The translations under genes were made by a program, and so were the position numbers. Shown one piece after another: positions 1 to 6,681 of a stretch of DNA of 8,214 nucleotides (position 1 is the first letter of the stretch; every line of letters begins with the position of its first letter). The notes beneath the pieces were generated by a model. It did not search any database. It was not told the DNA's origin and saw nothing but the letters and a program-made list of their open reading frames with translations. Source of the stretch: Saprospiraceae bacterium (GTDB lineage: Bacteria; Bacteroidota; Bacteroidia; Chitinophagales; Saprospiraceae); NCBI GenBank assembly GCA_007128085.1, contig SKYC01000022.1, positions 1-8,214 on the forward strand, read 5' to 3'.

Positions 1-756
1 CTGCTTCATAAAGGCGGTCATTACAGCAGATCCCGTGATAATCCATCCACGCCAACCGTCCCTCCAGGCCATTTTCAGAAATAAAAATTTAAACAGCCGC
101 CCCAAAGGAGATCCGAAAAACTTCAAGGGGCGAAATCGACGGCCCTTTTCAATATCTGCCTCCGCTCCGATTCGCGCATAGTTAAGTGAGACTTCAAAGT
201 GGTGCCTGAGATCGCGATAAGAATAGTGGAGAAAATCGCCGTCCTTCAATCGGGAGGTCCGGCCTTCTACACTGAGTCGGTCGTGAGGATTTGTCCCCTC
301 CCACCGGGCGAGCTCTCGCTTTACCAACCTCAGCCTCCACTCCGGGTACCAGGCATGGCGAATCCATTTTCCCAGGTAATAGGTGCATCGGTTCAAATAG
401 TAACCGTTGCAATCGTCCAATGCATCACTGTCCAATTTCCTCCTTATTTCAGCTCTCAATTCATCGCTCAAACACTCATCGGCATCGAGGGACAAAACCC
501 ATTTGCAACTGCACTTTTTCAATGCATGGTTTTTCTGATCCACATGGCCGGTCCATTTCCGAAACTCGAATACCGCTCCGTACTTTTCTGCTGTTTTACG
601 GGTTCCATCCGAAGACCCGGAGTCGATGACTACTATTTCAGTAGCCAGTCCCTTCACACTTTGGAGGCACCGGTCAAGATTTTTCTCCTCGTTTAAAGTG
701 ATCACAGCTACGGATAAATCGTTTTTAACACCCTCTGGTCTCGGTTTTCCTTGCAT
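1..756 (-). CDS. Family 2 glycosyltransferase, WaaE/KdtX (LPS core) type, 3' end cut by window edge
   Basis: The minus-strand frame is open from an ATG at 754-756 to the left edge, giving 252 codons without a stop, so the C-terminus is missing. The start is fixed by an in-frame TAA two codons upstream. The N-terminal GT-A fold is clear: a nucleotide-binding strand with VITLNEEKNL near residue 18, VVIDSGSSDGT at about 42-52, GHVDQKNHAL at 70-79, and the metal-binding LDADE at 90-94. An acceptor-side segment HAWYPEWRLRLVKR follows at about 134-147, then EGTNPHDRL at about 153-161. The last visible part (about 213-252) is basic and hydrophobic, which suits contact with the inner membrane. Members of this family add a sugar to the lipopolysaccharide core from a nucleotide-sugar donor; the donor and acceptor cannot be read from sequence. 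Related proteins are about 250-260 aa, so probably little is lost. It lies 56 nt downstream of the lipoprotein gene on the same strand and may share its transcript. Confidence 0.92.
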   Translation of the reverse strand, partial: MQGKPRPEGVKNDLSVAVITLNEEKNLDRCLQSVKGLATEIVVIDSGSSDGTRKTAEKYGAVFEFRKWTGHVDQKNHALKKCSCKWVLSLDADECLSDELRAEIRRKLDSDALDDCNGYYLNRCTYYLGKWIRHAWYPEWRLRLVKRELARWEGTNPHDRLSVEGRTSRLKDGDFLHYSYRDLRHHFEVSLNYARIGAEADIEKGRRFRPLKFFGSPLGRLFKFLFLKMAWRDGWRGWIITGSAVMTAFMKQ

Positions 757-812
757 TACTCGTTACTGTATGATTCAAAGTGAATTACTGAAAAATACCT
801 TCGCATCCATCA

Positions 813-1496
813 TTACTTTCTGGGCAGTCTGCGCACAGTGGCTTTGTGAATATCGTCCATCACCCTGGATACCGGTCGATTCCAGCTCGCAGCTCCCTCC
901 CGCGTATTACTCCAAAGAGAAATCCCGTCGCTTCCTTCCAACATACTTACAGTGATCTTTACATCATTGGTTCTGGGGGAAATATGGGGCAAGGGCGACC
1001 CTCCCATTGATTGAATGGTTCTCTGCGCCACATCCAATCCCATAGAGGCTAAATCTCCTCTGTAGCGATGTTTGACGACCGTGGCCCGAAAAACAAGATC
1101 GACCCCTGCGGCCGCCGCAATTTCTTCAATGGTATAGTCCTCTATTTTGTAAATATCTATCCCGGCCTGCTCCAACCGATTATTGGTTTGGCTGGGATCC
1201 TGCAATCTGAAATTACTCTTCCTCCATCGGTTGCCCACATATCTGTACAGCGACTGTTGAAAAGCAATTTTTTCCTTATTGTCTTGCTCTAACATCTCTT
1301 CCTCCTTCATATTTTTGGGAGGTGTTCCCTGAAAAATCACCTGATAAGGCAGAATGGCCACCGTTTCTGTACCTGTTACCGATTCATCGTAATGTCCACT
1401 GATGTACGGCCTGTTGGCACAAGATGCAATCGAGAGAACGAGGGTCAAAAAAATAAGGCTTCTGACCACAATAGTAAAAGAATCTAATACCTTCAT
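813..1496 (-). CDS. Predicted lipoprotein of unknown function
   Basis: This 227-aa protein starts MKVLDSF and has a type II signal peptide: a short basic N-terminus, a hydrophobic core (about residues 13-22), then the lipobox I-A-S-Cys with the modified cysteine at residue 26. I chose this ATG rather than one 52 codons upstream (1652) because the upstream extension is polar and would put the lipobox far from the N-terminus. The mature part has alternating strand/helix patterns: TVAILPYQVIF at about 45-55, a charged helix at about 62-80, GVDLVFRATVV at 131-141, then KITVSMLEGSDGISLWSN at 180-197 and a basic C-terminal helix. This loosely recalls small envelope lipoproteins of the LpoB/CsgG or DUF4136 kind, in which a beta-strand like VAILP follows the lipidated tail. 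I cannot assign a family with confidence. No acidic Bacteroidetes surface-export signal follows the cysteine (it reads CANRP), so a periplasm-facing location is more likely than surface exposure. It sits upstream of an LPS-type glycosyltransferase on the same strand. Confidence 0.82.
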   Translation of the reverse strand: MKVLDSFTIVVRSLIFLTLVLSIASCANRPYISGHYDESVTGTETVAILPYQVIFQGTPPKNMKEEEMLEQDNKEKIAFQQSLYRYVGNRWRKSNFRLQDPSQTNNRLEQAGIDIYKIEDYTIEEIAAAAGVDLVFRATVVKHRYRGDLASMGLDVAQRTIQSMGGSPLPHISPRTNDVKITVSMLEGSDGISLWSNTREGAASWNRPVSRVMDDIHKATVRRLPRK

Positions 1497-1662
1497 CTGT
1501 TTGAATTTTATATCTTCCGAAAACTGCCGATGTAAAATTTGAAGTGAGGCTCCATTGTCCGACAGTGAATTTAACGGCATGAATCTCATCAACTCCACGG
1601 CAGTCATTAAAAAAAACTGAGCAAGCGAACCCGGTTGCCCGGTTGTAAACAAGCTGATGGCT

Positions 1663-1670
1663 CAAATCTA
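1663..1670 (-). promoter_or_regulatory. Candidate minus-strand -7 element for the lipoprotein gene
   Basis: Read on the minus strand this is TAGATTTG, an exact match to the Bacteroidetes -7 consensus TAnnTTTG. No TTTG lies at the normal 19-21-nt distance upstream; the nearest is about 35 nt away. It would start transcription around 1657, giving a leader of roughly 160 nt before the ATG at 1496. An 8-mer with two free positions turns up by chance, so this is weak. Confidence 0.25.
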
Positions 1671-1796
1671 ATGTTTTTTTTGCAATTGCTTACTGGCTCA
1701 GAAAACAAATAGTACAAACCGCAGGTAAAACAGGGATGAGTCCACGCAGCCATTCCTGACTGTACAAAATGTCGAATCATTTAGTAATTGTTTAAA

Positions 1797-1813
1797 TTTT
1801 TATTTAATAAAAA
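1797..1813. repeat. AT-only perfect palindrome upstream of the peroxidase promoter
   Basis: TTTTTATT and AATAAAAA form perfect 8-nt arms around a single central T. It ends about 20 nt before the proposed -33 element of the peroxidase gene. It could be a regulator site, an UP-like element, or simply a product of the A/T-rich composition, which makes such palindromes cheap. Confidence 0.4.
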
Positions 1814-1832
1814 CCTAAGATCTGAACAGACT

Positions 1833-1863
1833 TCTGTACTCTTTTAATTTTACATTAGTTTTG
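1833..1863 (+). promoter_or_regulatory. Candidate Bacteroidetes-type promoter for the cytochrome c peroxidase gene
   Basis: The -7 element at 1856-1863 is TAGTTTTG, an exact match to TAnnTTTG. The -33 element TCTG at 1833-1836 matches TTTG at three of four bases, and the 19-nt spacing is the expected one. Transcription would begin near 1870. That would leave about 4 nt before an ATG at 1874 but about 79 nt before the ATG at 1949, which supports the later start. The palindrome GAACGTTC (1863-1870) overlaps the predicted start and could be an operator. Confidence 0.5.
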
Positions 1864-1948
1864 AACGTTCGGTATGCATTTCTGTGCATGCTGTTGTCTT
1901 GTTATTATCGGTTGGTTACTTAATTTTTCTTTTTGGATAATTCTTCGT

Positions 1949-2950
1949 ATGGTTAAAAGTAGCGGGTCATTGGCCAATAAAAAAAAGGCACTGATAGGCT
2001 TTCCAATCCTTTTGGGATTGCTCATTTTATTGGCAGGGGGCCAAACAGTGGGTATAGATGAAAAGAAACTAAGTGATTTTAACGCTGCCTCTCTGGGAGG
2101 CATGTTGTTTAATGACGTATTGCTATCAAAGGACTTTTCCGTCTCTTGTGCAAGTTGTCACAAACCTGAGTTTGCCTTTGCCGATACCGTAGCTTTCAGT
2201 GTGGGGATAAACGGACAAGTCGGATCGAGGAATACTCCCTCGGCCATGAATGTCTTGGCCAGGACCGCACTATTTTGGGATGGGAGGGCTTCAAGTCTCG
2301 AGGAGCACGCCCTGCAACCCATTGCGAATCCCAAGGAAATGGGTCTGTCAATAGTTGAGGCCATAGACAGGCTGAGGCGTCATCCCGTTTATCCGGATCT
2401 ATTCGAGCGCGTTTATGGAAAAGAACCGGATTCTAACCTATTGGCCAATGCCCTTGCCGAGTTTCAAAGAACACTGGAGACCACCAATACGGCTTGGGAT
2501 CGATACGCCATTTACGGAGAGGATATCGACCCCGCTGTCATTCGGGGAAAAGCCATTTTCGACAGTGAAGGAATGTGTCTGGAGTGCCACTTCACTCCGG
2601 ATTTTACGGCCGATGAATTCTTCAATATCGGCATTTTCAACGGAGAGGAGTTCAATGACCGGGGCAGGTTTAAAGTAAGCGGAGATTCAACCGACCTGGG
2701 GAAATTCAAAGTCCCCGGCTTGCGCAATGTAGCAATCACTGCCCCTTACATGCACAACGGTATGTTTAAAACGCTGGAGGAAGTTTTGGAGTTTTACAAC
2801 GACACGCGTTCGGTCGTTCCCAATTCCATCAATCAGGACGAGCGCCTTCGGGAGCCCCTGGGATTGAGCCGAGAAGAAATGCAGGATGTCATTGCCTTTC
2901 TGAACGCCCTGACCGACGACCGCTTTGTACATCTATTGGGAAGCCGGTAA
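1949..2950 (+). CDS. Di-haem cytochrome c peroxidase (CCP/MauG family)
   Basis: Enzymes of this family reduce hydrogen peroxide to water in the periplasm, using electrons from a small cytochrome or other donor. From the ATG at 1949 the protein has 333 aa, a normal family length. A lysine-rich start (NKKK) and a hydrophobic segment at about residues 14-30 form a signal peptide or anchor; there is no lipobox. Two haem c sites are visible: CASCH at 67-71 and CLECH at 210-214. Other family marks are RNTPSAMN at about 94-101, FWDGRA at about 109-114 with the tryptophan expected between the haems, and PYMHNGMFKTLEEV from about 266, whose Met268 is the likely axial ligand of the high-potential haem. 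An in-frame ATG at 1874 would add 25 residues, including a CACCC cluster and a second hydrophobic segment. I prefer 1949 because it gives a standard export signal and fits the promoter. The physiological electron donor cannot be told, and MauG-like oxidase activity is possible. Confidence 0.93.
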   Translation: MVKSSGSLANKKKALIGFPILLGLLILLAGGQTVGIDEKKLSDFNAASLGGMLFNDVLLSKDFSVSCASCHKPEFAFADTVAFSVGINGQVGSRNTPSAMNVLARTALFWDGRASSLEEHALQPIANPKEMGLSIVEAIDRLRRHPVYPDLFERVYGKEPDSNLLANALAEFQRTLETTNTAWDRYAIYGEDIDPAVIRGKAIFDSEGMCLECHFTPDFTADEFFNIGIFNGEEFNDRGRFKVSGDSTDLGKFKVPGLRNVAITAPYMHNGMFKTLEEVLEFYNDTRSVVPNSINQDERLREPLGLSREEMQDVIAFLNALTDDRFVHLLGSR

Positions 2951-2997
2951 TTTCTTAAATTTCTTCTAAAAAATCACACTTGAAAAAACGGGAATTC

Positions 2998-3028
2998 TTT
3001 GTGAGTTCTTAAATTTATTTTTACTTTG
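2998..3028 (+). promoter_or_regulatory. Candidate Bacteroidetes-type promoter for acs
   Basis: A perfect -33 TTTG (2998-3001) is followed after 19 nt by TTACTTTG (3021-3028), which matches the -7 consensus TAnnTTTG except at its second base. The predicted start near 3035 gives a leader of about 40 nt before the acs ATG. This suggests acs has its own promoter rather than depending on the peroxidase gene 124 nt upstream. I see no strong hairpin terminator in that gap. Confidence 0.5.
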
Positions 3029-3074
3029 TTGCACCTGAAGTCATAAAATCATTTGATCATCTAAACCCCAGCCA

Positions 3075-4979
3075 ATGGATTTTTTAATTAACTCGCAAGA
3101 GGACTACAAAAAAACTTATAAAAGAAGCGTAACCGATCCGGAAAAATTCTGGGAGGAAATAGCGGGAAATTATTATTGGCAGAAAAAATGGGACAAGATC
3201 CTGGAATGGAACTTTGATTCTCCGGATGTAAAATGGTTTTTAAACGCCAGGCTCAATATCACAGAAAATTGCCTCGACCGGCATTTAAAGACGCGGGGGA
3301 ATAAACTCGCCATCATTTGGGAACCCAATGACCCCCGTGAACAAGTGGTTCGATTGACGTACCGGGAACTACATCAAAAAGTATGTATGTACGCCAATGT
3401 ATTGAAAAAACAGGGAGCAAAAAAGGGAGACAGAATTGCCCTTTATATGCCCATGATACCGGACTTGGCCATTGCTACGCTGGCCTGTGCAAGGATTGGA
3501 GCCATTCACTCCGTCGTATTTGCTGGCTTTAGTGCCTCTGCACTCTCCGACCGAATCAATGATGCAAAAGCAAAGTTTGTGCTGACCAGCGATGGACTGT
3601 ACCGAGGCACCAAAGAAATTCCAGTAAAGCGAGTGGTGGACGAAGCACTCAAAAACTGTGATTCTGTTGAAAAAGTAATTGTTTCTGAGCGAACGAAGTG
3701 GGACATCAATATGGTGGAAGGTCGCGATCTGTGGTTGCACGAAGAACTCAAAACCGTAGAAAAAGACTGCCCTGCTGAACCCATGGATTCAGAGGATATG
3801 TTGTTTATCCTGTATACTTCGGGCTCGACGGGCAAACCCAAGGGAGTCGTGCATACTTGTGGGGGGTACATGGTTTACGCGGGATATTCTTTTAAAAATG
3901 TTTTTCAATACAAAGAATCCGATATTTACTGGTGTACAGCCGACATAGGGTGGATTACCGGGCACACCTATATCGTTTATGGCCCATTGCTGAACGGAGC
4001 TACAAGTATGATGTTTGAAGGGGTCCCAACCTATCCCGGACCGGGGAGATTCTGGCAAATTTGCGACAAGCACAGCGTCAACCAATTTTATACTGCACCC
4101 ACCGCCATCAGAGCGTTGATGGCTCACGGAGATGACCACGTATTGAGCTACAGCCTGGACTCACTGAAGGTATTGGGTACCGTGGGAGAACCCATCAATG
4201 AAGAGGCCTGGAACTGGTATTATCAGGTAGTTGGTAAAGGGCGCTGTCCGGTGGTAGACACCTGGTGGCAAACTGAAACCGGGGGAATAATGATCAGCGG
4301 CCTGGGGAAACATTCCCCCATGAAACCGAGTCACGCGGGTTTTCCTCTTCCCGGTATACAGCCCGTCCTATTGGATTCAGACGGAAATGAAATAGACGAA
4401 AATGAAAAAGAAGGCTATCTATGTATCAAATACCCGTGGCCATCTATTCTGCGGACCACTTACGGCGATCACGAACGCTGCAAACACACCTATTTTTCTC
4501 ACTACAAAGGGTACTATTTCACCGGAGATGGAGCAAAGAGGGATAAAAGTGGAATGTATAAGATTATCGGACGAGTAGACGATGTGATCAATGTCTCCGG
4601 TCATCGTTTCGGAACGGCGGAAATAGAAGATGCCATCAACACCAATAAAAAAGTAGCCGAATCAGCTGTAGTGGGATTCCCCCATCCCATCAAAGGACAG
4701 GCCATTTGGGCGTATATCATTCCAAAAAAAGAAGTAGAAAATCCGGAGGAATTGCGAGCCGAGATTGTCAACAGCGTGGTTGAAAAAATCGGAAAAATTG
4801 CAAGGCCTGAGATCGTCCAGTTTGTACCCGGCCTCCCCAAAACCAGATCCGGAAAAATCATGCGGAGAATTCTGCGAAAAATAGCTGAAGGAGAAACTTC
4901 TTCTCTGGGCGATACTTCTACACTCCTGGATCCTGAAGTGGTTGAAAAAATCATGGAGCGGGCCGGAGAACTGAGATAG
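3075..4979 (+). CDS. acs: Acetyl-CoA synthetase (AMP-forming)
   Basis: The enzyme turns acetate, ATP and CoA into acetyl-CoA via an acetyl-AMP intermediate in the cytoplasm, allowing acetate to be used as carbon source. At 634 aa it is close to the usual ~650. The ANL-superfamily marks are complete: phosphate-binding loop YTSGSTGKPKG at 247-257, GWITGHTYIVYGPL at 292-305, DTWWQTETGG at 395-404, YYFTGDGAKRD at 480-490, the hinge region GRVDDVINVSGHRFGTAEIE at 499-518, and PKTRSGKIMRR at 588-598. Trp398, just before QTE, matches the tryptophan that limits the pocket to acetate, which argues against a propionyl- or longer-chain enzyme. Lys594 matches the catalytic lysine that is reversibly acetylated in Salmonella Acs, so similar control is possible. 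The hinge has Phe512 where I recall Leu in most Acs proteins; this is probably neutral. The gene ends 6 nt from the convergent ligase gene. Confidence 0.97.
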   Translation: MDFLINSQEDYKKTYKRSVTDPEKFWEEIAGNYYWQKKWDKILEWNFDSPDVKWFLNARLNITENCLDRHLKTRGNKLAIIWEPNDPREQVVRLTYRELHQKVCMYANVLKKQGAKKGDRIALYMPMIPDLAIATLACARIGAIHSVVFAGFSASALSDRINDAKAKFVLTSDGLYRGTKEIPVKRVVDEALKNCDSVEKVIVSERTKWDINMVEGRDLWLHEELKTVEKDCPAEPMDSEDMLFILYTSGSTGKPKGVVHTCGGYMVYAGYSFKNVFQYKESDIYWCTADIGWITGHTYIVYGPLLNGATSMMFEGVPTYPGPGRFWQICDKHSVNQFYTAPTAIRALMAHGDDHVLSYSLDSLKVLGTVGEPINEEAWNWYYQVVGKGRCPVVDTWWQTETGGIMISGLGKHSPMKPSHAGFPLPGIQPVLLDSDGNEIDENEKEGYLCIKYPWPSILRTTYGDHERCKHTYFSHYKGYYFTGDGAKRDKSGMYKIIGRVDDVINVSGHRFGTAEIEDAINTNKKVAESAVVGFPHPIKGQAIWAYIIPKKEVENPEELRAEIVNSVVEKIGKIARPEIVQFVPGLPKTRSGKIMRRILRKIAEGETSSLGDTSTLLDPEVVEKIMERAGELR

Positions 4980-4985
4980 ACACCA

Positions 4986-6581
4986 TTATTCCGGTTGAAA
5001 TTTCTTCATCAAGACATGCAACTCTTCCAGTGTGCAGGCTTCAGAAGCCGGTTTGTCTTTGCGCCAGCGGCGCATGCGTGGAAACCGAAGAGCCACTCCG
5101 GATTTATGTCTTGCTGAGGGAGCGATTCCCTCGAAGGCCAATTCAAATACCAAGTCGGCCTTTACTGCCCGAACAGGACCGTGGCGCTCCAGGGTATTTC
5201 TTCGAACGAAGGAAGAAATGCTCCGAAACTCCTCATCGGTCAAACCGGAATAAGCTTTTGCAAAGGGAATTAAACGATCGCCATCCCAAGCTCCAAATGT
5301 ATAGTCGGTAAAGAGATTGGTGCGCTTACCTTTTCCAGGCATGGCGTACATCAACACACCATCTATCAGCAGGGGATCGGTCTTCCACTTCCACCATACA
5401 CCTCTTTTCCTGCCACTTTCATAGGTGGAATCCCTTCTTTTCAGCATAATCCCTTCACTGTAGTACTCCCGGGCGTGGACTCTCATTTCCTCCAATTCTT
5501 CCCATTGGTTCCAGGTGATCGCATCGGAATAGAGCAACTTTGGGTGATTCAGTTGGTTGTATAGCGACAGTAAAATCTCTCGCCTCTCATATAAGGGTTT
5601 TTCTCTGATGTCCTCGGAATTCCACTCTAGTAAATCGTAAGCGATCAAAGCTACAGGCACCTCGCGCATCAATGCCGCACTGACTCTTTTGCGATTGAGT
5701 CGTTTCTGCATTAAATTAAAAGACAGTGGTACCCCCTTTTTTAAAGCCACCAACTCTCCGTCAATTACGGTGCCATCGGGCAGGGACTTGCCCAGTTCCT
5801 CCAATTCCGGATGCGATGAGGTGATCAGTTCTTCTCCTCTCGACCAAAGAAATACACGTCCTTCGCGAGCGATCATTTGTGACCTGATTCCGTCCCACTT
5901 GAATTCGGCCAGCCATTGGTCTCCATCTCCTAATTCTTCCGGCAACACATCCAACGGAGAGGCCAAATAAAAGGGATATGGACTTGAGAGCCTTACAGAC
6001 TCATCCCTATCGTAAATCAATTGCTTAAAGCTCGTCTCAAAAGGATCCCAGTTCCCCATCAATCGGTGGGCCAGTTCGTTTTCAGTGAGTCCGGTGTGTT
6101 TTGCGAGTGCTCTGACCATTAATTTCTGAGAGACTCCGATCCGAAATCCACCCGTAATCAGTTTATTAAATACAAATTTTCCACTTTTGGACAAACTGGA
6201 CCAGGCCCCGACAATGAAGGTGCGTTTCTCCTCCCCATTTTTCTTTTTCAGATTTCTCAGCCTCAACAACCAACTACTCAGAGAATCACTACTTTCCCCG
6301 GCGGGATTCGGAAGCAACAATGCGATGGTTTCTGCGAGATCACCCACGATGGCGTAACACTCTTCAAACAGCCAATCGGAAATTCCACTTTCATCTGCCG
6401 CCCAGCTTCTCAATTGCTTACCACTGACTGCTCTCACAGGCCTTCTGCCCGACAGTAAGGCAACGGCTTGTAATTTGTCGGCATCTTCAGTGCGGTCAAA
6501 AAATTCCGCCAGGTATGCCACTTTTTTATTCGTATCGGTTGTAGTATCTAATCTGTCTATAAGTCGACAAAATCTCTTCAT
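4986..6581 (-). CDS. ATP-dependent DNA ligase (bacterial, exonuclease-associated type)
   Basis: This 531-aa cytoplasmic enzyme seals nicks in DNA using ATP, and is separate from the essential NAD-dependent LigA. An N-terminal helical DNA-binding domain covers about residues 1-200 (including GGFRIGVSQKLMVRALA at 144-160). The nucleotidyltransferase core follows: motif I EFKWDGIR at 226-233 with Lys228 as the adenylated residue, motif III IDGELVA at 273-279, motif IV EGIMLKRRDSTYESG at 376-390, and motif V WWKWK at 396-400. The OB-fold domain ends in the motif VI-like RFPRMRRWRKDK at 499-510. All key residues appear intact. The start ATG at 6579-6581 has no clear ribosome binding site. The gene follows the exonuclease gene after 100 nt on the same strand, the arrangement known for the bacterial 'ligase-associated' repair cluster. 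Archaeal/LigB-like ligases share the layout, but the neighbour supports this class. No Ku or LigD polymerase domain is present, so classical NHEJ is not indicated. Confidence 0.95.
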   Translation of the reverse strand: MKRFCRLIDRLDTTTDTNKKVAYLAEFFDRTEDADKLQAVALLSGRRPVRAVSGKQLRSWAADESGISDWLFEECYAIVGDLAETIALLLPNPAGESSDSLSSWLLRLRNLKKKNGEEKRTFIVGAWSSLSKSGKFVFNKLITGGFRIGVSQKLMVRALAKHTGLTENELAHRLMGNWDPFETSFKQLIYDRDESVRLSSPYPFYLASPLDVLPEELGDGDQWLAEFKWDGIRSQMIAREGRVFLWSRGEELITSSHPELEELGKSLPDGTVIDGELVALKKGVPLSFNLMQKRLNRKRVSAALMREVPVALIAYDLLEWNSEDIREKPLYERREILLSLYNQLNHPKLLYSDAITWNQWEELEEMRVHAREYYSEGIMLKRRDSTYESGRKRGVWWKWKTDPLLIDGVLMYAMPGKGKRTNLFTDYTFGAWDGDRLIPFAKAYSGLTDEEFRSISSFVRRNTLERHGPVRAVKADLVFELAFEGIAPSARHKSGVALRFPRMRRWRKDKPASEACTLEELHVLMKKFQPE

Positions 6582-6681
6582 CGGTTGAAATTTTTCTCGG
6601 AGCGAAGCGGTTGACCAAAGCTTGCAATCGCTATACTCCTATTGGGATATTAACCTCATTCCATTCCTTTACAACCTCCAA

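Larger units (their letters stand above)
1497..1948. other. Divergent intergenic region between the lipoprotein and peroxidase genes
   Basis: These 452 bases separate two divergently transcribed genes. I find no convincing protein gene here; the open frames are upstream extensions of the two neighbours. The region holds a strong candidate promoter for the peroxidase (1833-1863), an AT-only palindrome (1797-1813), an 8-bp palindrome GAACGTTC (1863-1870) at the expected transcription start, and a weak minus-strand -7 candidate (1663-1670). The stretch from about 1790 to 1860 is very A/T-rich, as promoter regions usually are. Confidence 0.6.

Noticed and set aside
199..955. Plus-strand open frames of 109-165 codons across the glycosyltransferase and lipoprotein region
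   Set aside because: They lie opposite two well-supported minus-strand genes, and their translations show no domain or signal pattern.
1497..1652. Longer version of the lipoprotein starting at 1652
   Set aside because: The 52 extra residues are polar and move the signal peptide and lipobox to an internal position; the ATG at 1496 gives a standard lipoprotein signal.
4992..6593. The 12-mer AAATTTCAACCG (minus strand) occurs at both the end and the start of the ligase gene, like a flanking direct repeat
   Set aside because: In 8 kb one or two 12-mer repeats are expected by chance. The copy at the gene end is part of the conserved-looking coding tail, and no other sign of insertion is present.
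6582..6681. 100-nt gap between exonuclease and ligase as a hidden small gene or promoter
   Set aside because: Only frames of a few codons exist and no -33/-7 pair with proper spacing was found.
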